Positions 1 through 9,368 are shown, counted from the first letter of the stretch. The stretch: DNA of 64,000 nt from Solimonas terrae (GCF_011067135.1 NZ_JAAMOW010000005.1:283178-347177), one strand, 5' to 3'. A program made the numbers and translations. The notes: generated by a model from the sequence alone, not told the origin.

Positions 1-428
1 CGGAGACCGAACACCGCCTGCGCGCGGACGATAGAGTCGAGCGTGCGAAAGCCCGCGAAATCCATGGTGATCGCACTGTCCGGCACGTTGAGTTTGACGA
101 GTTCGCGACGCATCGCCCGCGGCTCGTTGTAGGTTTCATCCGGGTTCGCGCCACTGACGATGATGTGCTTGATCTTGCCGTTCTGGTACAGCTCCGCGGC
201 CGCTTCGATGCGGCCGCGGAATTCCGGACTGGGTTTGCCGTTTTCCAGATACTTGCTGGTGCCGAGCACGACGCCGACGTCGTTGTCCGGCATCAGCGCC
301 CAATCCTTGTAGATGTACGCGTCGGTGCTGTTGATGACCCAGCGATTGCCGAGCAGGATGATCAGCGCAAGCGCGAAGAATCCGGTGATCAGCCAGCGCT
401 GCAGGAAACGACGCGTCCAGGGCTTCAA
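1..428 (-). CDS. sanA: SanA/DUF218-family envelope protein, partial (C-terminus beyond window)
   Basis: Only the N-terminal 142 residues are present; the gene runs off the left edge. A basic start is followed by one hydrophobic anchor (about residues 10-30). The DUF218 fold then begins, with the motif GVVLGTSKY, a conserved YNEPRAMRREL stretch, and DFAGFRTLDSIVRAQAVF. These match SanA, an inner-membrane protein linked to envelope barrier function in enterobacteria; its biochemical activity is not settled. The start is inferred as TTG at 428, because no ATG precedes the anchor and a GGAG lies about 9 bases upstream. TTG overlaps the TGA of the MAPEG gene (TTGA), so the two genes look translationally coupled. 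Confidence 0.72.
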   Translation of the reverse strand, partial: MKPWTRRFLQRWLITGFFALALIILLGNRWVINSTDAYIYKDWALMPDNDVGVVLGTSKYLENGKPSPEFRGRIEAAAELYQNGKIKHIIVSGANPDETYNEPRAMRRELVKLNVPDSAITMDFAGFRTLDSIVRAQAVFGL

Positions 429-826
429 GCGAGCAGGCTCCAGAGCATGTAGATGAACAGGCCGAGCTGCACGAAGTAGAAAGTCGCGCGGCCGAGCACC
501 AGCAGCGGACTGACACCGATCAGGTGGATCAGGCTTTGCGCGATGCGGGTGTACAGCACCCAGCAGGCGGTCGCCTCCACGGCCGCGGTCTTGCCGAGGG
601 CCGCGGCCGCCAGCACGATCACCGCGAAAATCGGCAGGTTCTCGAGCGCATTGAGGTGTGCATGCTCGGCGCGCCGGACCAGGCCCGGTACCGGGATCGC
701 CGTGTCGCGTCCCCAGCTGTTGGCGGGCTTGCCGCGCAGGATTTCGATGCCGCGCCACAACACGATGAACATCACCAGCGCCAGCGTCCAGGCGGTGAAA
801 CCGATCAAGGCCGTCATTGCATTCAT
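425..826 (-). CDS. MAPEG family membrane protein
   Basis: This is a 133-residue protein with about four hydrophobic segments, the usual size and layout of the MAPEG family (membrane-associated eicosanoid/glutathione metabolism proteins). Visible family features are an N-terminal helix, a polar loop with RAEHAHLNALENLP, and a second helix pair containing TRIAQSLIHLIGVS. A GGGGGAG Shine-Dalgarno sits 6 bases before the ATG. Bacterial MAPEG members are mostly uncharacterised; some have glutathione transferase or peroxidase activity, and the substrate here cannot be read from sequence. It precedes the SanA-like gene with a TTGA overlap, so the two are probably one transcript. Confidence 0.8.
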   Translation of the reverse strand: MNAMTALIGFTAWTLALVMFIVLWRGIEILRGKPANSWGRDTAIPVPGLVRRAEHAHLNALENLPIFAVIVLAAAALGKTAAVEATACWVLYTRIAQSLIHLIGVSPLLVLGRATFYFVQLGLFIYMLWSLLA

Positions 827-914
827 GTCGCGCTCCCCCTTTGTTGTAGGAGTCCGATTCTAGCCTCTGCGGCAATCGCGCCGCATCGGGGCGCCCGGCG
901 TCGCGATGGCGGGT

Positions 915-2093
915 TCAATGCGTCAGCCGCTTCATCGCCTGTTCGAGACCGGACAGCGTCATCGGAAACATGCGTCCGACACCCAGCAACTCATTGGTGA
1001 CCTGGATCGACGGCGTGTAGTCCCAGCGGTCCTCGGCTTCCGGATTGAGCCAGACCAGATGCGGGAACTGCGCCTGCAGGCGTTTGAACCAGACCGCGCC
1101 GGCCTCCTCGTTCCAGTGCTCGACGCTGCCGCCGGCGTGGACGATCTCGTAGGGACTCATCGTCGCATCGCCGACGAACAACACCTTGTAGTCGGCCGTG
1201 TACTTGTGCAGCACATCGAACACCGGGATGCGCTCGCCGTGACGACGCGCATTGTCTTTCCACACGGTTTCGTAGATGAAGTTGTGGAAGTAGAAGTACT
1301 CGAGGTGCTTGAACTCGGTCTTGGCGGCGCTGAACAGCTCCTCGCAGACCTTCACGTAGGGGTCCATCGAGCCGCCGACATCGAGGAACAGCAGGACTTT
1401 CACCGCATTGCGACGTTCCGGCACCATCTTCAGATCGAGATATCCGGCGTTGCGCGCGGTCGAGCTGATGGTGTCGTCGATGTCGAGCACGTCGGGCGCG
1501 CCTTCGCGTGCGAAGCGGCGCAGGCGGCGCAGGGCGATCTTGATGTTGCGGGTGCCGAGTTCGATGGTGTCGTCGAGATTGCGGAACTCGCGTTTCTCCC
1601 AGACTTTCACCGCCTTCTTCTGGCCGCCCGGTCCGCCGATGCGCACGCCTTCCGGGTTGTAGCCGCCGTGGCCGAACGGACTGGTGCCGCCGGTGCCGAC
1701 CCATTTACTGCCGCCTTCGTGGCGTTCCTTCTGTTCTTCCAGCCTTTGCTTGAGCGTTTCCATCAGCTTGTCGAGGCCGCCGAGTGCCTGGATTTTTTCC
1801 ATTTCCTCTGGGCTCAGGTGCTTCTGTGCCTGCAGGCGCAGCCAGTCTTCGGGGATCGAGCCGAACAGCTCGCCGGTGATCGCCTCGACACCCTTGAAGT
1901 AGGCGGCAAAGGCGCGATCGAAGCGGTCGTATTGCGACTCGTCCTTGACCATCGCCGCGCGTGACAGATGGTAGAAGTCGTCGAGCGAGAAGATTGCGAC
2001 GTGCTTCGACAGCGCTTCGAGCAGCATCAGGAATTCGCTGAGGCTGGCTTTCACGCCGGCGGCGCGGACAGTGAAGAAGAAGGTGAAGAGCAC
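915..2093 (-). CDS. VWA-domain protein, CoxE-like
   Basis: The product is a 392-residue cytoplasmic protein. The N-terminal half is helical and charged (LFTFFFTVRAAGVKASL at the start). A glycine-rich linker is followed by a C-terminal von Willebrand A domain with the metal-site motif DVGGSMDPY; the third position is Gly rather than the Ser of the textbook DxSxS site, and I recall this as normal for CoxE-like proteins. The open frame extends further upstream, but homology-like sequence begins at GTG 2093, which I take as the start. VWA proteins of this type often work with a MoxR AAA+ ATPase in metalloprotein maturation, but no MoxR gene is next to it. It is divergent from the AlkA-type gene across about 110 bases. 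Confidence 0.8.
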   Translation of the reverse strand: MLFTFFFTVRAAGVKASLSEFLMLLEALSKHVAIFSLDDFYHLSRAAMVKDESQYDRFDRAFAAYFKGVEAITGELFGSIPEDWLRLQAQKHLSPEEMEKIQALGGLDKLMETLKQRLEEQKERHEGGSKWVGTGGTSPFGHGGYNPEGVRIGGPGGQKKAVKVWEKREFRNLDDTIELGTRNIKIALRRLRRFAREGAPDVLDIDDTISSTARNAGYLDLKMVPERRNAVKVLLFLDVGGSMDPYVKVCEELFSAAKTEFKHLEYFYFHNFIYETVWKDNARRHGERIPVFDVLHKYTADYKVLFVGDATMSPYEIVHAGGSVEHWNEEAGAVWFKRLQAQFPHLVWLNPEAEDRWDYTPSIQVTNELLGVGRMFPMTLSGLEQAMKRLTH

Positions 2094-2201
2094 GGCGTCT
2101 CGGGTCCGGCTGGATTTATGGCATTGTAACGCCGTACCACGCGCATCCCGCGCAGGCCCGGCGCGCTGCCGGCCCCGACATCCAGGACAGGCCCGCCCGC
2201 C

Positions 2202-2840
2202 ATGCCGCGCATACAGGAACAGGTCCGCGATGCCGAACGGCATCTTGCCGCCGTCGACCCGGTCATGGCCGGCGTGATCGCCGAGCACGGACCCTGCGGT
2301 CTCGCCGGTACGCGGCGCGATCCATTCCATACCCTGTGCTCGTCGATCATCAGCCAGCAGCTCTCGAGTCGCGCCGCCGACACCATCCAGACGCGCGTGA
2401 TGGCAGCGCTCGGCGCGCTCAAGCGGCTCGAGCCGGCACAGCTCGCACAGGCGACGCATGAGCAGTTGCGCAGCTGTGGCCTGTCGAACGCCAAGGCGAA
2501 ATGGCTCAAGCACCTCGGCGATGCCGCTGCCGGCGGCACGCTCGATTTCGTCGCGCTGAAGAAGCTCGACGACGAGACGGCGATCGAAGTGCTTGACGCC
2601 TTGCCCGGCATCGGCCGCTGGACCGCGGAAATGTTCCTGATGTTCGCCCTGCTGCGGCTCGACCTGTTCGCGATGGACGACGTCGGCCTGCGCCGCGGCG
2701 TCAACATGCTCTACAACAAGGGCAAGCCGCTGTCGGACGCGCGCACGCTGAAGATCACCCGGAAGTGGGCGCCCTACCGCACGGTCGCCAGCTGGTATCT
2801 GTGGCGGGTCGCCGATCCGGTCAACGAAATCTGGGTCTGA
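2202..2840 (+). CDS. alkA: DNA-3-methyladenine glycosylase II (AlkA-type, HhH-GPD)
   Basis: This base-excision-repair enzyme removes alkylated bases from DNA. The 212-residue protein is the compact HhH-GPD form without the AlkA N-terminal beta domain. It shows SSIISQQLSSRAADTI in the first helical region, the helix-hairpin-helix LPGIGRWTAEM, and the acidic motif FAMDDVGLRRG, whose second Asp corresponds to the catalytic residue of AlkA. The FeS cluster cysteines found in EndoIII/MutY-type relatives are absent. The gene stands alone, divergent from the VWA gene and convergent with the phosphoesterase gene. No Ada regulator is nearby. Confidence 0.88.
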   Translation: MPRIQEQVRDAERHLAAVDPVMAGVIAEHGPCGLAGTRRDPFHTLCSSIISQQLSSRAADTIQTRVMAALGALKRLEPAQLAQATHEQLRSCGLSNAKAKWLKHLGDAAAGGTLDFVALKKLDDETAIEVLDALPGIGRWTAEMFLMFALLRLDLFAMDDVGLRRGVNMLYNKGKPLSDARTLKITRKWAPYRTVASWYLWRVADPVNEIWV

Positions 2841-2864
2841 GACCGCAGATTCCGCGCGCGCGAC

Positions 2865-4346
2865 TCAATCAGGTGTGATGACCGGCTCGGGTGCCGTGCC
2901 TGAACAGCTGCCGGACGGCAGGGCCAGGGCGGCCGGTGCGGCCAGCGTCGGCGGCGTCAGGAACGCCGGCGGCGCGTTCAAGTCCAGAAAATCGAGCAGG
3001 GTGTTGGCCTGCGCATCGCGCCAGGTCAGGGCCGGCAGGTTCCACTTGGCGGCAATGGTGGCGATGATCGAGGTGTGATCGTGCACGACATCGGTGACGG
3101 CATTGGCGCGGCTGTACGGTGACACGACGACCGTCGGCACGCGCAGGCCGGTGATGTCGTAGGCGCCCGGGATGTCGTCGCTGCCCAGCATCGGCGGGAT
3201 ATCGTCGGGTTTGGGCACGGAGGCCGGCGGCACATGGTCGTAGTAACCCCCATGCTCGTCGTAGGTCCATACCAGCAAGGTGCGCGGCCAGGCCGGAGAA
3301 GCCATGATGGCCTTGACGACGCGCGACACGAAGGCTTCGCCGATCGCCACGTCGTCCGGGTTTTCCTCGGATGCGCCTTGTGCATTGATCTGCGTTTCCA
3401 GGCTGCCGAGCTGGGTGCGGACCGCGTCCGACAGGCCGGGAATTGCGTCGGCGACCGTATTGACGAAGTCGAACAGCGGCGAGCCGACGGTGCTGACGAT
3501 GTTGAATTCCGGATCGACGAACGAGACCGCCGGCAGCTGCCCGGTCAGGCAGTCGAGATAGAACTGCGCGATCGTCGCGAAGTTGGCCGGATGGTTCTCG
3601 AGGTTCTGCGGCACGATCGCCAGCGCCGGCAGATCGCTGAAGTAGCTGCGCCAGCTGACGCCGTATTTCGTCAGCATGTCCATCAGCGTGCCGTTGGCCG
3701 GCGGCGGCATGGTGAAGGTCGACGAGTCGGTCGAGATCATGCCCTGCGCCGTTGCCGCGTACAGGAAACGCCGGTTCGGATAGGTCTGGCAGGGTGCCGA
3801 CGCGAAGCTGCGGTTGCCGACGCAGAAGGTCCTGGCCAGCGAGTAGTAGAACGGCAGGTCGCCTTCGTCCCAGTAGCCCATCGCCGAGGTGGCGGTGGCG
3901 GCGAAACCGTCCATCTTTCCGCCATCGATCTGCTTGTGCGAGCTGTTCCAGTTCTGCGTGACGCTGCCCGGCTGGCAGGTGCCCTGGAGGTGAAAGGCGT
4001 GCTGATAGCCGCCCTGCAGCGGGTTGCGGTCTTGCGGTGTGCCCGCGGTGTCGAACGAGAAGCCGTCGGCTGCCGCCTGACCGCGCAGCGGCAGCATGCC
4101 GAAGTAATTGTCGAACGAGTGGTTTTCCATCATCACCACGACGACGTGATCGAACGGCAGCGCGGCATCGGCGATCCCGGCCGCGCGCGAAGGATCGGGC
4201 AGCGAGTTCGGACCGCGGCCGATGGCGCCGGCGGACACCGTGCCGCTGCTGCTGCCGCAGCCGGACAGGCCATTGAGTGCGAGCGAGGCCGCGGCGGCGG
4301 CGGACCCGGTCAGGAAGGCGCGGCGCGAAAACGGTTTGCGGGCCAT
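2865..4346 (-). CDS. Tat-exported phosphoesterase (phospholipase C/acid phosphatase family)
   Basis: The protein belongs to the phosphoesterase superfamily that includes phospholipase C and AcpA acid phosphatase. The N-terminus has the twin-arginine motif SRRAFLTG, then an Ala-rich hydrophobic stretch and LSGC, so it may be exported folded and possibly lipid-modified. The core shows MMENHSFDNYFG (the family's N-terminal metal and nucleophile region), TYDEHGGYYDHVPP, and SPYSRANAVTDVVHDHTS near the C-terminus. The substrate could be phospholipid or another phosphate ester. ATG 4346 gives a typical Tat n-region; an in-frame GTG at 4376 would add ten residues. Neither has a clear Shine-Dalgarno. 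Confidence 0.83.
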   Translation of the reverse strand: MARKPFSRRAFLTGSAAAAASLALNGLSGCGSSSGTVSAGAIGRGPNSLPDPSRAAGIADAALPFDHVVVVMMENHSFDNYFGMLPLRGQAAADGFSFDTAGTPQDRNPLQGGYQHAFHLQGTCQPGSVTQNWNSSHKQIDGGKMDGFAATATSAMGYWDEGDLPFYYSLARTFCVGNRSFASAPCQTYPNRRFLYAATAQGMISTDSSTFTMPPPANGTLMDMLTKYGVSWRSYFSDLPALAIVPQNLENHPANFATIAQFYLDCLTGQLPAVSFVDPEFNIVSTVGSPLFDFVNTVADAIPGLSDAVRTQLGSLETQINAQGASEENPDDVAIGEAFVSRVVKAIMASPAWPRTLLVWTYDEHGGYYDHVPPASVPKPDDIPPMLGSDDIPGAYDITGLRVPTVVVSPYSRANAVTDVVHDHTSIIATIAAKWNLPALTWRDAQANTLLDFLDLNAPPAFLTPPTLAAPAALALPSGSCSGTAPEPVITPD

Positions 4347-4434
4347 GCGGTCGTTCGGTGGCGGAATCTGCTGCACAGAGTAGCCGGAAAGCCGGGCGCC
4401 GACCGTGACCCTTTGATGACGCCGTTTGCCGCGT

Positions 4435-5784
4435 TCAGAGCAGGATCAGGGTCCCCAGTGCCAGGAGGCTGAAGAAGCCGCAGACATCGGTGAAGGTGGT
4501 CAGGATCACACTGCCGGCGAGAGCCGGGTCGACGCCGAACTTGTGCAGGGTCAGCGGCACGAAAATGCCGGCCAGCGCGGCGATGGTCTGGTTGATGACG
4601 ATCGCCAGTCCGACAACCAGCGCCAGCATCGGGCTGGCGAACCACCACCAGGACACTGCGCCGACGACCAGCGCCCAAAGCACGCCGTTGATCAACGCAA
4701 CGGCCAGTTCCTTGCGCAGCAGGAAGCGCCAGTTGTGCGAGCCGATCTGGCCGAGTGCGAGGCTGCGGATCATCAGGGTCAGGGTCTGGCTGCCGCCGAT
4801 GCCGCCCATGCTGGCGACGACCGGCATCAGCACCGCCAGAGCCACGACCTTGCTGATCGAGCCCTGGAACAGATCGACGACCGATGACGCGAAGAACGCG
4901 GTCAGCAGATTGATGCCGAGCCAGACCGCGCGACGGCGTGCGGCGCCGCGGACCGGCGCGAAGATGTCTTCGTCCTCGTCGAGGCCGGCCAGCGACATCA
5001 GCTTGTGCTCGGCATCGCGGCGAATGACGTCGACGACGTCGTCGATCGTGATGCGGCCGACCAGGACATTCCTGTCGTCGACCACCGCCGCCGACACGAG
5101 GTCGGCGTCCTCGAACTGCTTGGCGACGCGCTCTTCCGACAGCGAGGCCTTCAGCACGTCGCGTTCGCGCGCCATGACGCCGGACACCAGTTCGTCGGCA
5201 CCGCGCGTCAGGATGCGGTCCAGCGGCAGCGCGCCGAGATAGTGGCTGTAGCGGTCGACGACGAACAGGGCGTCGGTATGCGCCGGCAACTCGCCGCGCA
5301 GGCGCAGATAGCGTTGCACGACATCGAGTGTGACGTCCGGCCGGACCGTCACGGTGTCGGTGTTCATCAGACCGCCGGCAGTGTCCGGCTCGTAGGCCAG
5401 CACCGCTTCCAGGCGCGCCCGGTCGTCGGCATCGAGTGCCTTGAGGACCTGCTGGGTGACCGTCTCCGGCAAGTGCTCGACGAAGTCGGCGAGATCGTCG
5501 ATGTCCAGCTCTTCGGCGGCGGCGACCAGCTCGTGCACGTCCATCTGACGCATCAGCGCGGTACGGACATCGTCGCCCAGATGCAGCAGCACCTCGCCGT
5601 CGTCCTCCGGGCTCACCATCTCCCAGACGACCTTGCGCTGCCGCGGCGGCAGCGATTCCAGCAGATTGGCAATCTCGGCAGGGTTCAGCGCGTGCAGTGC
5701 GCGACGCACCGGCAGCAGCCGGCCGCTGGCCAGCCGCTCACGCAGCAGGGCCACCGCGCCTGACGATTGCTCGCGCTCGGACAT
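4435..5784 (-). CDS. mgtE: Magnesium transporter MgtE
   Basis: MgtE is a Mg2+-gated channel/transporter of the inner membrane. The 449 residues follow the family plan: an N-terminal superhelical domain (about 1-125, with LLESLPPRQRKVVWEM), a paired CBS domain (about 130-250, with YEPDTAGGLMNTD and IDDVVDVIRRDAEHK), and five C-terminal membrane helices (about 285-449) containing the conserved MPVVASMGGIGGSQTLTL pore segment. A GGAGGAT Shine-Dalgarno sits just upstream of the ATG. It is the last gene of the minus-strand PTS block, separated from enzyme I by 200 bases, so it may also have its own promoter. I found no convincing Mg riboswitch in that gap. Confidence 0.95.
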   Translation of the reverse strand: MSEREQSSGAVALLRERLASGRLLPVRRALHALNPAEIANLLESLPPRQRKVVWEMVSPEDDGEVLLHLGDDVRTALMRQMDVHELVAAAEELDIDDLADFVEHLPETVTQQVLKALDADDRARLEAVLAYEPDTAGGLMNTDTVTVRPDVTLDVVQRYLRLRGELPAHTDALFVVDRYSHYLGALPLDRILTRGADELVSGVMARERDVLKASLSEERVAKQFEDADLVSAAVVDDRNVLVGRITIDDVVDVIRRDAEHKLMSLAGLDEDEDIFAPVRGAARRRAVWLGINLLTAFFASSVVDLFQGSISKVVALAVLMPVVASMGGIGGSQTLTLMIRSLALGQIGSHNWRFLLRKELAVALINGVLWALVVGAVSWWWFASPMLALVVGLAIVINQTIAALAGIFVPLTLHKFGVDPALAGSVILTTFTDVCGFFSLLALGTLILL

Positions 5785-5984
5785 TCATCCTCCAGGATTC
5801 CGGCGGCGAGCTTAGCCCAAGCGCGTGAGCGCCTGCTGAACTTTTTGGGTTTGTAAAACCGGCAGGTCCGAGGATGCGTGAAGAAATCGTCGCGAGCAGG
5901 GCCGAGGTCGCATCGGTGGCGCGCAGCCGTGCTTCAGTACGGCGAGCACCGCCTGCGCGAGATCGCCCCGCGCCGCATCTCGAC

Positions 5985-7712
5985 TTACGCGTCCAGCGCC
6001 GAGATGCGATCGCGCATGTCCTGCAGCTCGGTGCAGCCGAGCAACTCGCGCACGGCGCGGCGCAGCCGACCGACATCCGAATCCATGATGATGCGCTTGA
6101 CCTCCAGCACACTGGCGGGATGCATCGAGAACTCGGTCAGGCCGAGACCGAGCAGCAGCCGAGTGTACCTCGGATCGCCGGCCATTTCACCGCACATCGC
6201 GACCGGAATGCCGGCATCGACGCCGGCGTCGATCGTCCGGCCGATCAGCTGCAGCACGGCGGGGTGCAGCGGGTCGTAGAGATAGTTGACCTCGTCGTCG
6301 ACGCGATCGATCGCCAGGGTGTACTGGATCAGGTCGTTGGTGCCGATCGAGAAGAATCGCGCATGGCGGGCGAGCATCGGCGAGGCGAGCGCCGCTGCCG
6401 GCACCTCGATCATGGCGCCGACCGGCACTTGCGCGGCGAGCCTGTGACCTTCGCCGATCAGTTCGTGACGCACCGCATCGATCGCCGCGCAGGCCTGGCG
6501 GAATTCCTGCAGGTTGGAAATCATCGGCAGCATGATCTGGATGCGGCCTAGGGAGGAGGCGCGCAGCAGCGCGCGCACCTGCACGCGGAACAGCTCCGGC
6601 TCCTTCAGGCACAGGCGGATCGCGCGCAGGCCGAGCGCCGGATTGTTCGGCGTCGGACCCAGCGTGCGGCCGGAATCGACCTGCTTGTCGGCGCCGAGAT
6701 CGAGTGTGCGGATCGTGATCGGGCCGGACACCGCGCTGACGATGCGCGAATACGCTTCGTACTGTTCGTCCTCGCTCGGCAAATCCTTGCGATTCATGTA
6801 CAGGAATTCCGTGCGGTACAGGCCCACGCCCTCCGCGCCGTTCTCCTCGGCGACCTTCGCGTCCTCCGGCAGCTCGATGTTGGCGAGCAGCCTCAGATGC
6901 ACGCCGTCGCGCGAAATGGCCGCGCGCCCCTTGAGTTTGACCAGGCTGGCGCGGTACTGCCGTTGCTGCTGCTGCTTGTCGCGATAGAACGCGAGCGCGA
7001 CGTCGTCCGGCGTCGCCAGTACATGGCCGGCTTCGCCGTCGATGATGACCAGCTCGCCCTCGCGCAGCAGGCGCCGCGCGTCGCGTAGGCCGACGATCGC
7101 CGGAATGCCGAGACTGCGCGCGAGAATCGCCGTGTGCGAGAGCGGACCGCCGTACTCCGTGACGAACGCGGCGACATGCTGCTGCGAGAGCAGGATGATG
7201 TCGGCCGGCGTGATGTCGTCGGCGACCATCACGAACGGTTCGGCGTCGGCCTTCTGCGGCAGCTGCCGCTCGGAGCGCAGCAGCACGCGCAGGATGCGCG
7301 CGCAGACATGGTCGACGTCGTCGCGCCGCGTGCGCAGGTAGGCGTCGTCCATCTGCTCGAACACGGCGATCAACGCGTCGCGGGTCTTGCGCAGTGCGGC
7401 TTCGGCGTTGAGGTGCTGGCTGCGGATATGGCCGATCGTCGTGTCGCTGATCGAGCGGTCGTCCAGCATCAGGATGTGGGTGTCGATGAACGCGGCGATG
7501 TCGTTCGGCGTGCCCGGCGGAATCTTGTCGCGAACCTCGTGCAACTGCTCGCGCGCGCGGCGCTGGGCACCGACGAAGCGCACGATTTCGCCGTCGACGT
7601 CACCGGCATCGAGCGTGCGTTCCGGAATGTCGAGATCGCCCGCGTGCAGCTTCTGCACGCGGGCGATCACGATGCCGCGCGAGACGCCGATGCCGGAAAG
7701 CCAGAGGCTCAT
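5985..7712 (-). CDS. ptsI: PTS enzyme I (phosphoenolpyruvate-protein phosphotransferase)
   Basis: Enzyme I takes phosphate from phosphoenolpyruvate and passes it to HPr. The 575 residues have the normal domains: an HPr-binding N-terminal part, the phosphohistidine loop EYGGPLSHTAILARS (active His193), and the C-terminal PEP-binding barrel with LYRTEFLYMNR, IGTNDLIQYTLAIDR and VAMCGEMAGDP (active Cys). There is no GAF domain, so it is the plain EI form rather than PtsP of enterobacteria. It starts 16 bases after HPr. No EIIB or EIIC is present in the window, so its role is probably regulatory (PTS-Ntr). Confidence 0.95.
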   Translation of the reverse strand: MSLWLSGIGVSRGIVIARVQKLHAGDLDIPERTLDAGDVDGEIVRFVGAQRRAREQLHEVRDKIPPGTPNDIAAFIDTHILMLDDRSISDTTIGHIRSQHLNAEAALRKTRDALIAVFEQMDDAYLRTRRDDVDHVCARILRVLLRSERQLPQKADAEPFVMVADDITPADIILLSQQHVAAFVTEYGGPLSHTAILARSLGIPAIVGLRDARRLLREGELVIIDGEAGHVLATPDDVALAFYRDKQQQQRQYRASLVKLKGRAAISRDGVHLRLLANIELPEDAKVAEENGAEGVGLYRTEFLYMNRKDLPSEDEQYEAYSRIVSAVSGPITIRTLDLGADKQVDSGRTLGPTPNNPALGLRAIRLCLKEPELFRVQVRALLRASSLGRIQIMLPMISNLQEFRQACAAIDAVRHELIGEGHRLAAQVPVGAMIEVPAAALASPMLARHARFFSIGTNDLIQYTLAIDRVDDEVNYLYDPLHPAVLQLIGRTIDAGVDAGIPVAMCGEMAGDPRYTRLLLGLGLTEFSMHPASVLEVKRIIMDSDVGRLRRAVRELLGCTELQDMRDRISALDA

Positions 7713-7728
7713 GCTGCGTTCTGGCGCC

Positions 7729-7995
7729 TCAGCTCTCTTCGTCGAAGCGCGCCGCGATCAGCGCCTCGAGTTCGTCCAGCGCCTGCGCCTCGTCCGGCCC
7801 CTCGGCGATCAGCGTGATCGAGGAGCCCTTGGCCGCGGCCAGCATCATCACGCCCATGATCGACTTGCCGCTGACCTCGCGCGCGTCTTTCCGTACGCGC
7901 ACGTCGCATTCGAACTTCGAGGCCAGCGTCACCAGGCGCGCGGCGGCGCGGGCGTGCAGACCGAGGCGGTTGACGATCGTGACGGTACGTTCCAC
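7729..7995 (-). CDS. ptsH: HPr phosphocarrier protein
   Basis: HPr relays phosphate between enzyme I and EIIA proteins. The 88-residue protein has the active His14 in NRLGLHARAA (His15 of standard numbering) and the regulatory Ser45 in SGKSIMGVMML (Ser46 equivalent), the target of HPr kinase. The GTG start at 7995 is preferred over a longer in-frame start at 8040: AAGGA lies six bases upstream, and the protein then has normal HPr length. It follows the EIIA gene by ten bases. Retention of the Ser site fits the presence of the HprK-like gene upstream. Confidence 0.94.
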   Translation of the reverse strand: MERTVTIVNRLGLHARAAARLVTLASKFECDVRVRKDAREVSGKSIMGVMMLAAAKGSSITLIAEGPDEAQALDELEALIAARFDEES

Positions 7996-8005
7996 GAGAG
8001 TTCCT

Positions 8006-8398
8006 TCAGGGGCGGGGGCAGACAAGGATGCCGCGCGCACCCCCTTCGACGGCGGTGTTCGCCATCTCCGGCAGGGTGAGCTTCGGGTAGTTGAAGATGC
8101 GGATCAGCATCGGCAGGTTGACGCCGGCAACGACCATCGTGCTGCCGTCGTCGGCGAGCTTGTTGGCGATGTTGCTCGGCGTCGAGCCGAACGCGTCGGT
8201 GAGGATCAACACGCCGGCGCCGCTGTCGAGCCGCTCGATCATCTTGCGGCCCTGCTTGATCAGCACTTCGTGTGCCTGCACGCGGCGTACTTCGAGCACG
8301 TCGGCTGCCATCGGCAGTTCGCCGATCATCTCGTGCAACGTGTCGAGCAGGTGATGCCCGAGCTTGCCGTGCATGACCAGCAGCAGGCCTACGGTCAT
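8006..8398 (-). CDS. PTS EIIA component, mannose/fructose (EIIA-Man) type
   Basis: This is a 130-residue EIIA domain of the mannose superfamily. The active histidine is His10 in the N-terminal stretch LLLVMHGKLG, and LILTDAFGSTPSN is the conserved loop following the second strand. No EIIB, EIIC or EIID partner is present here, so it probably accepts phosphate from HPr for regulation rather than for sugar uptake. ATG 8398 is chosen because GAGG lies about ten bases upstream; a GTG three codons earlier would overlap that site. It lies between rapZ and HPr in the same minus-strand transcript. Confidence 0.9.
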   Translation of the reverse strand: MTVGLLLVMHGKLGHHLLDTLHEMIGELPMAADVLEVRRVQAHEVLIKQGRKMIERLDSGAGVLILTDAFGSTPSNIANKLADDGSTMVVAGVNLPMLIRIFNYPKLTLPEMANTAVEGGARGILVCPRP

Positions 8399-8449
8399 GG
8401 TGAGCACGCCTCGTGCCGACGGTGCCGGGTCGGTATCGTCATCGCCGGC

Positions 8450-9334
8450 TCATGTGCCATGTGCCGGCGTCGCCGGCGGCAGCCACAGTTCGCGATGGCG
8501 GATCGCCAGGTGTTCGAAGCGGCCGCGGAAGGCCTCGCCGAGCTTTTCGACGAAGTAGACGCTGCGGTGCTGGCCGCCGGTGCAGCCGATCGCGACGGTC
8601 AGATAGGCGCGATCCTGTTTCTGGTATTCGGGCAGCCAGCGGGCGAGAAAGGCCTGGATATCGGCGAACAGGCGCCTGGCGATCGGCTGCTGTTCGATCC
8701 ACGCGACCACCGCAGTGTCGCGGCCGGTCAGCGTGCGCAGTTCCGCCTGCCAATGCGGATTCGGGATCGCGCGAATGTCGAACACGAAGTCGGCATCCTC
8801 GGGGATGCCGTTCTTGAAGCCGAACGACATGAACATCAGCGACAGCTTGCCGCCGCCGCCGGGTACCAGGCCCTGAATTTCCTCGCGCAGGGCATGCAGG
8901 TTCTTGTTCGAGGTGTCGATGGTGGCGTCGGCGGCGTTGGCGATCGGCGCCAGCAACTGCCGTTCGAGGCGTACCGCATCGCTCAGCGAGATCTCGCCCT
9001 GTGCCAGTGGATGGCGGCGACGCGTTTCGGAGTAGCGTTGCAGCAGCACCGAATCGTCGGCGCGCAGGAACAGCACGTGAACCTGCACGTTCTGCGCGCG
9101 CAGCGATTCCAGATACTTCGGGAAGCGTGCGATTTCGGGCGCGGTTTCACGGGCATCGATGCCGATTGCCAGCTTCTCGTAGCGACCGTCGCTGCGGCGC
9201 AGCGCGCGACGGATGAACGGGCCGACCAGTTGCAGCGGCAGATTGTCGATGCAGTAGTAGCCGATGTCCTCGTATTGCTTGAGCGCGACGGTCTTGCCGG
9301 CACCCGACAGGCCACTGACGAAGACGAGCTTCAT
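8450..9334 (-). CDS. rapZ: RNase adapter/nucleotide-binding protein RapZ
   Basis: In enterobacteria, RapZ binds the small RNA GlmZ and guides RNase E, controlling amino-sugar synthesis. The 294-residue protein has a Walker A motif at the N-terminus (SGLSGAGKT), the typical YYCIDNLP following strand, and the C-terminal domain with SFGFKNGIP, FDIRAIPNPHW and AIGCTGGQHRSVY. All RapZ landmarks are present. It lies between the HprK-like gene and the EIIA gene, the standard place in gammaproteobacterial PTS-Ntr blocks. Whether a GlmZ-like RNA exists in this organism cannot be seen from this window. Confidence 0.95.
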   Translation of the reverse strand: MKLVFVSGLSGAGKTVALKQYEDIGYYCIDNLPLQLVGPFIRRALRRSDGRYEKLAIGIDARETAPEIARFPKYLESLRAQNVQVHVLFLRADDSVLLQRYSETRRRHPLAQGEISLSDAVRLERQLLAPIANAADATIDTSNKNLHALREEIQGLVPGGGGKLSLMFMSFGFKNGIPEDADFVFDIRAIPNPHWQAELRTLTGRDTAVVAWIEQQPIARRLFADIQAFLARWLPEYQKQDRAYLTVAIGCTGGQHRSVYFVEKLGEAFRGRFEHLAIRHRELWLPPATPAHGT

Positions 9335-9368
9335 CGGCGATTTGCGGCTGCAGTGTGGTGGGCGAGGT

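Noticed and set aside
5785..5984. Possible Mg-sensing riboswitch before mgtE
   Set aside because: The 200-base leader region shows no recognisable M-box pattern or terminator hairpin by eye.
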